Of a DNA stretch of 11,470 nucleotides, positions 1 through 5,322 are shown piece by piece. Every line of letters begins with the position of its first letter. Positions within the stretch are counted from its first letter, which is position 1. The notes below the pieces were generated by a model, which made no database searches, was not told the origin of the DNA, and saw only the letters and a program-made list of their open reading frames with translations. The DNA is from UMGS1696 sp964634795. Lineage in GTDB: Bacteria > Bacillota > Clostridia > Oscillospirales > CAG-272. The translations under genes and the position numbers were made by a program. The stretch covers positions 1 to 11,470 of the forward strand of contig CAZWLL010000057.1 of NCBI GenBank assembly GCA_964634795.1, read 5' to 3'.

Positions 1-3
1 CTT

Positions 4-22
4 GAATGAGCGAAGCTCATTC
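4..22. repeat. GAA-loop mini-hairpin (GCGAAGC core)
   Basis: Perfect 8-bp inverted repeat GAATGAGC / GCTCATTC closed by a GAA triloop. A degenerate relative with the opposite core orientation (GCTTCGC) lies at 434-452, before a similar TCGG sequence. The GCGAAGC heptamer is known to form an unusually stable mini-hairpin as single-stranded DNA. Confidence 0.6.
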
Positions 23-248
23 GGAATACACCGCTCCCCCCGATTTACTTCAACCCCCCGTGCTAATAACGGCTTTCGCCCCCGCCAACTGTCGTTGGAG
101 AGAAGGTGTAAGGGTCTTCTCGAGATAGGCTAACCGCCGAAAAAGAATACTTTTGGTATTCTGCAGTTGATAAAGTTAACATAGCTTAAAATTTTTGCAT
201 CGTCACCAATTTCGAACAGCTTAAACTTCAAGTTCAGGTTCGATTGAT

Positions 249-325
249 GAGTGGGGATGTACTTCAGCTTAATAGTACAGAATACCACCCCACTCCCGAG
301 AATTTCCATGGCTGGAAATTCTCCG
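249..325 (+). repeat. Two-hairpin repeat element, left copy
   Basis: Hairpin 1 has the outer stem GAGTGGGG (249-256) / CCCCACTC (288-295), with a further possible inner stem GTACT (259-263) / AGTAC (274-278). Two bases later hairpin 2 has GAGAATTTCC (298-307), loop ATGGCT, and GGAAATTCTC (314-323), followed by CG. The right-hand copy at 11333-11409 has the same spacing, the same 47-base first module and the same 26-base second module. Unlike that copy, this one is followed by TTAGT rather than a T-tract, so it is not an obvious terminator. Function is unknown. Confidence 0.7.
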
Positions 326-511
326 TTAGTATGTCTCCGGCTTACGCGAACACGCGCGATGATTAAAACATAAATGTGCGAAGACAGAGTATATCATATT
401 CCGTTTGCACTCCACCGCTGAGCGTAGATTCATGAATAAGCTTCGCTCATTCGGGAGGCGGCTCTGGATGCCTCTGCGCACCCCCGCGCATAGCGGCATA
501 TAATTAAAATA

Positions 512-534
512 AGAAAAGTGCGAAGCACTTTTCT
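512..534. repeat. GAA-loop mini-hairpin, shares 20 bases with 9755-9774
   Basis: Perfect 10-bp inverted repeat AGAAAAGTGC / GCACTTTTCT around a GAA triloop. Bases 515-534 are identical to 9755-9774, about 9.2 kb away in another intergenic gap. This suggests a small dispersed intergenic repeat (REP- or MITE-like) rather than a gene-specific signal. No T-tract follows that would make it a clear terminator. Confidence 0.6.
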
Positions 535-589
535 GCTATCTGAAAAGCTTTAAGTTTCAGCTTACTTTATTTAAAGAAGAAAAAAGATA

Positions 590-928
590 ATGAAAAAAAC
601 GCGTTTTTTAATATTTTTGCTCACCGCGGTGCTGCTGCTGTCCTCTCTTTCCGCCTGCGGTAAGGAGGTCATCAGCCTCGTGGCTGTCTATAAGGGCGAT
701 ACCATCACTACCACCGATCACGTGTTTACGACTGACGACTTCGACGTGTACCTCACGTACTCCGACGGAAGCGAGGAGGTCCTCACCGACGGCTACGAAA
801 TCACGCAGAAGGGCATGAAGAACGGCTACTACATCATGGATATTACGGCAAAGGGCTATACCGAGGAGGCATATGTCGCCGCCGAGCTTGATATATTCGA
901 GAAAAGCGATGTAGCGGTAGAAAACTGA
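590..928 (+). CDS. Small exported lipoprotein with Ig-like beta domain
   Basis: The 112-residue product begins with a lipoprotein signal peptide: MKKTR, a hydrophobic stretch at about residues 6-19, then lipobox LSAC with the acylated cysteine at 23. It is therefore expected to be anchored to the outer face of the membrane. The mature 90 residues (VYKGDTI near the start, then VYLTYSDGSEEVLTDGYEI) resemble a single bacterial Ig-like (Big_3-type) beta domain. That is inference from pattern, not a database match. Function is unknown; a wall-associated binding or structural role is possible. The ribosome site is weak (AAGAAG-like, purine-rich before 590). A terminator follows immediately, so it appears monocistronic. 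Its codon use (GAG, GCC, CTC mixed) lacks the extreme bias of the next gene, so expression is probably lower. Confidence 0.85.
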   Translation: MKKTRFLIFLLTAVLLLSSLSACGKEVISLVAVYKGDTITTTDHVFTTDDFDVYLTYSDGSEEVLTDGYEITQKGMKNGYYIMDITAKGYTEEAYVAAELDIFEKSDVAVEN

Positions 929-934
929 AATGTT

Positions 935-960
935 AAAAAGGAGGCTTCGGCCTCTTTTTT
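935..960 (+). terminator. Rho-independent terminator after lipoprotein
   Basis: GAGGC, TTCG tetraloop, GCCTC, flanked by an A-run before and six T after. It starts 7 bases after the lipoprotein stop codon. The flanking A and T runs extend the stem and make it potentially bidirectional. Confidence 0.9.
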
Positions 961-1010
961 CATTATAATGCATATTGTGTCGGCTCGGCGAGCACGCACC
1001 ATATATGGGA

Positions 1011-1045
1011 AAGTGAAATATTAAATACCATTTAATATTTCACTT
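1011..1045. promoter_or_regulatory. 15-bp perfect inverted repeat upstream of S-layer gene promoter
   Basis: AAGTGAAATATTAAA (1011-1025) and its exact reverse complement (1031-1045) flank the 5-base loop TACCA. It ends 23 bases before the likely -35 box of the next gene. No T-tract follows, so it is unlikely to be a terminator. It could be an operator, a cruciform-forming site, or a remnant of a small inverted-repeat element. Confidence 0.55.
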
Positions 1046-1068
1046 ATATTACACCTTGACAAAAAGTA

Positions 1069-1097
1069 TTGCAATAAAAATCGCGTTGTGGTATTAT
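1069..1097 (+). promoter_or_regulatory. Likely sigma-A promoter of the SLH protein gene
   Basis: TTGCAA (1069-1074), a 17-base spacer, then TATTAT (1092-1097). TATAAT at 1095-1100 overlaps as an alternative -10 register. The leader to the start codon at 1177 would be about 70 bases and contains a 7-bp hairpin, GAAGATG (1111-1117) / CATCTTC (1124-1130), which could stabilise the mRNA. AAGGAG (1160-1165) lies 11 bases before the start codon. Confidence 0.6.
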
Positions 1098-1176
1098 AAT
1101 CACGCAGGATGAAGATGAATCGGCATCTTCGGGTCCGCAAAAAAAATTCAATTTCTTATAAGGAGCACAAATTAAG

Positions 1177-4100
1177 ATGAAAAAGACTCTTTCACTGATT
1201 CTTGCGCTTCTCATGTCCGTTTCTTGCGCTTCCTACATCTTCGCTGACGACGCAGCTATCGCTGACGATGCAGCCATCGAAGAAGAAGCAGCTATCGAAG
1301 AAGAAGCTGTTGAAGAAGAAGCAGAAGAAGCTACACCTTATGACCGCGCTATCCGTTTCCTCAATACCTATGGTATTATGAAGGGTATGGAAGACGGACT
1401 TCTCCACGCTGAGAAGGCTGTTGAGCGTTATCAGATGGCTCTCTTCACCGGCCGTATTTCTACAGGTTGGGTTGAAGATGACACATGGGAAGATTTCGAC
1501 GCTAACGATTCCGGTTTCGCAGATCTCGCTGGCACAGCTGCTGAAAATGTATACGGCGCTATGTCATACGTAAGCCAGAAGGGTATCATCGAAGGTTACC
1601 CGGATGGAACATTCAAGCCCGAACAGGTTGTTACTTATCGTGAAGCTCTCACAATGGCAGTTCGTACTCTCGGTTATCAGGGTCTCGAATATCCTTGGGG
1701 CTACATTGAAAAGGCTATCGAACTCGGTCTTACAGACGGCATCACAGACGTTGCTTACACAGACGTAATCAACCGTGGCGTTGCCGCTCAGATTATCTAC
1801 AATGCTATGTTCGCTGAAAACTCCAAGCTCGCTCTTAAGAACTTCGGTATCGCTTTCGGTTGGGCAGACGCTATCATCACATCCACAGTTATCAACAACA
1901 CAACAGTTGATAAGGATGGCAACAGCGTTAGAGCTAACTACGCTGACGAAAAGTATGTAACACCTACCGGTTATGTTGCATTCCAGCTCATCGAAGCTGA
2001 CGGCACACTCGGTGATGATATTTACTACGCTACAGCAGAATCCCTCGGCCTCGAAAACGGCCACGACGATGAAATCGCTCTCGGCGCTCCTTACGCAATC
2101 CTCTTTGCTAAGGACGAAGACGACAACCTCGTTGACATCGTTGACTACGAAGCTTACGAAGCTAACGTAGTTAAGAACGAAGGCAGAACTGACGACGAAG
2201 GTACAGAATACGAAGTAGTTGATAAGATCGACGCATACCTCGCTGATTACACTCTCGTTGACAAGTACTCCTCCAAGGTTCTCACAAACTCCGGCAAGCT
2301 CGCTAACGAAATCATCGTTAAGTCTGCCGGCAAGCTCACAAAGACCGTAATCAACTACGGTAAGACTCCTTTCGCATTCGATTGGACAACAGGCGACATC
2401 CTTGAAGCTACAAAGGACAAGGATGGCAACTACATCGTTCAGAAGGACGCTGACGGCAAGACAGTTGTTGACGCTAACGGCAATCCTATCTACGCTGAAT
2501 ACACTGTAAAGTACCACTACGACAAGGAATTCGATCGTTACTTCGAAATCAAGACAAAGGCTGACGTTGACGGCACTGAAAAGGTTGTTGGTATCTCCAT
2601 CCTCACAGATGACGATGTTGCTGACCTCAAGGCTGCTATAGACGAAGCTTGCACAGAAACAAAGACAGTTGGCCAGAGATACATTGCTGCTACAATCGGC
2701 GGTATCTACGCTACACTCAATTCTTACGAAGATGTTGCTTACGCTACATACGAAGCTTACTCCTACGGCAAGATCGGCCAGAAGGATGACGGTTTCTACT
2801 GCGGCAAGTGCGACGCTAAGTACGCTGCTCTCACAATCAACGGCACAGCTACAGATCTTCTTGAATCTGCTGACTGCGGCGCTGACAAGCACGCTGACGG
2901 TATTTGGTGGCAGGAAGAATATGCTCCCGTTCTTGACGAAGACGGCAAGATCGAAGAAGCATACGTAATCTACGGCTACAACACCGTAACAAAGGAACTC
3001 AAGGTTATCAAGACAATCGAAGCTTACTCCGATGAACTCACAGACGCTGACACATACTATGCTACAGGCGTTCTCCGTGGTTACTCCATCTCCAAGGGTT
3101 ACGTTGTAATCGGCGAGACAAAGTACTACTTCAACGAAGACTTCGGTGCATTCGATATCGACCAGGACAGCGACGACTATAAGGACGGCGCTTACAAGGC
3201 ATACCTCTCCAACAAGTTCGACGGTCTCTTCAACCAGTTCGTAAGATATTACCTCCTCGATGGTAAGGTAGTTGAAATCGAAACAGTTGGTGCTTCCGAC
3301 GAAAATTACCTCGTAGTTGAATCCTACGCTGGTATTTCCTCTGATGGTTACATCGTTGTTAACGGTTACTCCACAGACGACCTCAAGCTCTCCAGATACA
3401 GAATCGCTTCCTACGACGGTTGGGACGAAGGCGACTTCTTCTGGTACGGCACAAAGATCACAACTGAATTCGTTAAGGGTAATGTTTATAAGATCACATC
3501 CTATGACGAAGAAAACGACCTCTACTACGTATCTGTTCTCGGTAAGGTAACAGATAAGGACGGCAACCTCGTAATCGAAGCTTCCGATACAGTTGACGCT
3601 ACAATCGAAATCTCCGGCGGTTACAGAGAATACTCTGACTCCAACAAGAAGACTTCCACAAAGAAGCTCTCCTCTTCCGATAAGTACATCATTATCGGCG
3701 AAGCTAAGGCCAGCGCTATCAACTACATGCCTATCGCAGTATTTGAAGGCAAGGCTCAGGATGGTTGGAAGATTTCCGGTGAACTCCTCGTTGGCGGTAA
3801 GGATTCCAAGACATTCATCTTCATCAATCCTACATACGTTGACGGCTTCAACTATGACAGCTGGAACAACTCCGGTCTCGTTATGATCCTTGATTACAAG
3901 GTTCTCGAAAAGTTCTACAATGGTGCTAACGCTGACGAAGGCGAATGGTACCTCAACGGCGCTACAGAATACTCTGAAGTTCTCGCATTCAACTTCTACA
4001 CAGGCAAGTTCGAAGAAGTAACAGCTTCTACAAACCTCAAGCCTAAGAAGGGCGACATCTATCAGACAATCGACAGCGTTCTCACAAAGGAATACGACAA

Positions 4101-5100
4101 GGCTACATTCTGGCAGATCTTCGTTGCTATGGGCTCTACATACATGGATTGGACAGTTGTTGACGGTCAGCCTATGGCTACTGAAACATCTGACTACGTA
4201 TTCGAAGAATACATCCCTGTAGTTAAGGCATACTTCGGCGACGATGCTAAGAAGGAATTCTCCAAGGCAGAAGTTTCCTACGTTCTCGGCGTAAACGCTA
4301 AGGCTAACGACCTCGTTAACTCCCTCAAGTTCGTTGAAATCGTATATGACAAGAACGGTTATGTTGCCGGCATCGACTCTTACGGTAAGGACGAATGGAA
4401 GGCTGACGTAGCTGACGGTCTCCAGTCCGTATACGGCCACGCTGTATATGCTATCAGAGATGACGGCACAGTAGACGTAGTTGTTTACATCGATCCTAAC
4501 ACTGCTTACATAGTAGCTAAGGACGAAAAGGCTGTTACAGTTGATTCCGATAACTCCATCGACGTATCTGATGACGACGATGCTGCTATCAAGGCTACAG
4601 TAGAAGCTACAAAGGTTACAACAACCAAGAACGGCGTTGATACTGTTTCCTACGAAATCAACTCCATCGGCTTCGAATTCTTCGGAAGCGCTATTACAAA
4701 GTCCAACCACAAGACAATCAACGACAATGATTGGTATTTCGACTTTGCTAACAGATGCGTTATAGACAACTGGTCAGTAGAAGTTAACGGCGAAAAGGTT
4801 TATGACCTCGACGTTGACATGACTGAGTACAACTATGACGGCAAGGAATGCGACTTCCCGAACTGCGATATGATTAAGGCTATCAACGCTGCTATCAACC
4901 TCACAGTTGATGCTACAAGCTACGCTGATACAACAGATTATATCACATTCACAGCTACATTCTCTGACGGTACAGAAGTTAACTTTGTTGTAGGTGTTCA
5001 GATCAATGCTAAGGGCGAACTCGCTATCGACTTCATCTCTCCCATTACAACAATCAACGATACTGCTGTAAGCTACATCGCTACAAAGGACGTTAAGTAA
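1177..5100 (+). CDS. Large SLH-domain surface (S-layer-type) protein
   Basis: The 1307-residue product is an exported cell-surface protein, probably the major S-layer protein. A signal peptide covers residues 1-23 (KK, then a hydrophobic core, cleavage likely after IFA). An acidic low-complexity linker follows (about 24-52; DDAAI and EEEAAI repeats). Three SLH modules cover about 53-96, 113-166 and 171-212. The second is classical (GIIEGYPDGTFKP at 136-148, then TYREA); the first and third are more divergent. SLH triplets bind pyruvylated secondary wall polymers. The remaining ~1,090 residues are Asp-, Tyr- and Lys-rich beta-type sequence that I cannot assign. A CGKC pair (542-545) plus C567 and H572 could bind zinc. 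Codon use is extreme (GAA, AAG, CTC, ATC, GCT, TCC), as expected for a very highly expressed gene. The strong promoter, AAGGAG site and long-stem terminator fit an abundant product. Confidence 0.9.
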   Translation: MKKTLSLILALLMSVSCASYIFADDAAIADDAAIEEEAAIEEEAVEEEAEEATPYDRAIRFLNTYGIMKGMEDGLLHAEKAVERYQMALFTGRISTGWVEDDTWEDFDANDSGFADLAGTAAENVYGAMSYVSQKGIIEGYPDGTFKPEQVVTYREALTMAVRTLGYQGLEYPWGYIEKAIELGLTDGITDVAYTDVINRGVAAQIIYNAMFAENSKLALKNFGIAFGWADAIITSTVINNTTVDKDGNSVRANYADEKYVTPTGYVAFQLIEADGTLGDDIYYATAESLGLENGHDDEIALGAPYAILFAKDEDDNLVDIVDYEAYEANVVKNEGRTDDEGTEYEVVDKIDAYLADYTLVDKYSSKVLTNSGKLANEIIVKSAGKLTKTVINYGKTPFAFDWTTGDILEATKDKDGNYIVQKDADGKTVVDANGNPIYAEYTVKYHYDKEFDRYFEIKTKADVDGTEKVVGISILTDDDVADLKAAIDEACTETKTVGQRYIAATIGGIYATLNSYEDVAYATYEAYSYGKIGQKDDGFYCGKCDAKYAALTINGTATDLLESADCGADKHADGIWWQEEYAPVLDEDGKIEEAYVIYGYNTVTKELKVIKTIEAYSDELTDADTYYATGVLRGYSISKGYVVIGETKYYFNEDFGAFDIDQDSDDYKDGAYKAYLSNKFDGLFNQFVRYYLLDGKVVEIETVGASDENYLVVESYAGISSDGYIVVNGYSTDDLKLSRYRIASYDGWDEGDFFWYGTKITTEFVKGNVYKITSYDEENDLYYVSVLGKVTDKDGNLVIEASDTVDATIEISGGYREYSDSNKKTSTKKLSSSDKYIIIGEAKASAINYMPIAVFEGKAQDGWKISGELLVGGKDSKTFIFINPTYVDGFNYDSWNNSGLVMILDYKVLEKFYNGANADEGEWYLNGATEYSEVLAFNFYTGKFEEVTASTNLKPKKGDIYQTIDSVLTKEYDKATFWQIFVAMGSTYMDWTVVDGQPMATETSDYVFEEYIPVVKAYFGDDAKKEFSKAEVSYVLGVNAKANDLVNSLKFVEIVYDKNGYVAGIDSYGKDEWKADVADGLQSVYGHAVYAIRDDGTVDVVVYIDPNTAYIVAKDEKAVTVDSDNSIDVSDDDDAAIKATVEATKVTTTKNGVDTVSYEINSIGFEFFGSAITKSNHKTINDNDWYFDFANRCVIDNWSVEVNGEKVYDLDVDMTEYNYDGKECDFPNCDMIKAINAAINLTVDATSYADTTDYITFTATFSDGTEVNFVVGVQINAKGELAIDFISPITTINDTAVSYIATKDVK

Positions 5101-5145
5101 TTTCATCTTATAAGTACACCTTATATAGTATAATTACATAATAAG

Positions 5146-5176
5146 AACCCTCGGACCGATCTTCCGAGGGTTTTTT
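5146..5176 (+). terminator. Strong rho-independent terminator after SLH gene
   Basis: Perfect 10-bp stem AACCCTCGGA (5146-5155) / TCCGAGGGTT (5163-5172), loop CCGATCT, with the T-run continuing to 5176. It isolates the highly expressed SLH gene from the glycosyltransferase gene, whose promoter starts directly after it. Confidence 0.93.
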
Positions 5177-5177
5177 G

Positions 5178-5206
5178 TTGCTTTCATGGCATCATTGTGC
5201 TATAAT
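5178..5206 (+). promoter_or_regulatory. Sigma-A promoter of the GT-CsaB gene
   Basis: TTGCTT (5178-5183), exactly 17 bases, then TATAAT (5201-5206) preceded by TGC, giving an extended -10 (TGnTATAAT). It begins just after the terminator T-run, so this gene has its own promoter. The predicted leader is about 110 bases and carries a mini-ORF at 5284-5319. Confidence 0.75.
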
Positions 5207-5283
5207 TTATTGTAGTTTTAAGCTGACTGTATTGAAAATTATTGTATAAAATACTTTTCGAAAGTTTTTGAGGAGGTTCGGGG

Positions 5284-5319
5284 ATGGATTTTTTTCCGAA
5301 AAAGTTCCTTCCTGCGTAA
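5284..5319 (+). CDS. Putative 11-residue leader peptide before GT-CsaB
   Basis: The only strong Shine-Dalgarno in this leader, AGGAGG (5271-5276), lies 7 bases before an ATG at 5284. That ATG opens an 11-codon ORF (MDFFPKKFLPA) ending in TAA at 5317-5319. The glycosyltransferase ATG follows after only 3 bases, in the same reading frame and without its own Shine-Dalgarno. Translation of the large gene is therefore probably coupled to, or re-initiated from, this mini-ORF. CCTTCCT (5307-5313) is nearly complementary to the AGGAGG and could mask it. Alternatively the mini-ORF is a former N-terminal extension cut by a stop, but the GT4 fold starts naturally at 5323. Confidence 0.5.
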   Translation: MDFFPKKFLPA

Positions 5320-5322
5320 AAC

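Larger units (their letters stand above)
1..589. other. Gene-free region rich in hairpins; candidate structured RNA or repeat cluster
   Basis: I see no convincing coding sequence here. The DNA is dense in short perfect stems, read on the plus strand: 4-11/15-22 (GAA loop), 58-61/69-72, 85-89/94-98, 100-105/116-121, 144-150/156-162, 212-217/238-243 with an inner 224-228/230-234, 249-256/288-295, 298-307/314-323, and 512-521/525-534 (GAA loop). CCGCTCCC at 31-38 could also pair at long range with GGGAGGCGG at 453-461 with one bulged base, which would enclose most of the region. This arrangement resembles a large structured non-coding RNA more than spacer DNA, but I do not recognise a family. 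The strand and ends of any transcript are unknown, and part may lie left of the window. Confidence 0.45.

Noticed and set aside
205..250. GGTTCGATT resembling a tRNA T-arm
   Set aside because: No D-arm, anticodon arm or acceptor stem can be built around it; it is better explained by the TCGAAC/GTTCGA hairpin.
608..973. 121-codon minus-strand ORF over the lipoprotein gene
   Set aside because: It overlaps a plus-strand gene with lipobox and terminator, starts beyond that terminator, and has no ribosome site or recognisable sequence.
1056..1100. TTGACA at 1056-1061 paired with TATAAT at 1095-1100 as one promoter
   Set aside because: The spacer would be 33 bases, far from the usual 16-18. TTGCAA at 1069 with TATTAT at 1092 has a 17-base spacer and is preferred.
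1564..4710. 1048-codon open frame on the minus strand opposite the SLH gene
   Set aside because: It is a codon-bias shadow in exact antisense register. The product has no recognisable domain or signal, and the sense strand has a clear signal peptide, SLH motifs, ribosome site and terminator.
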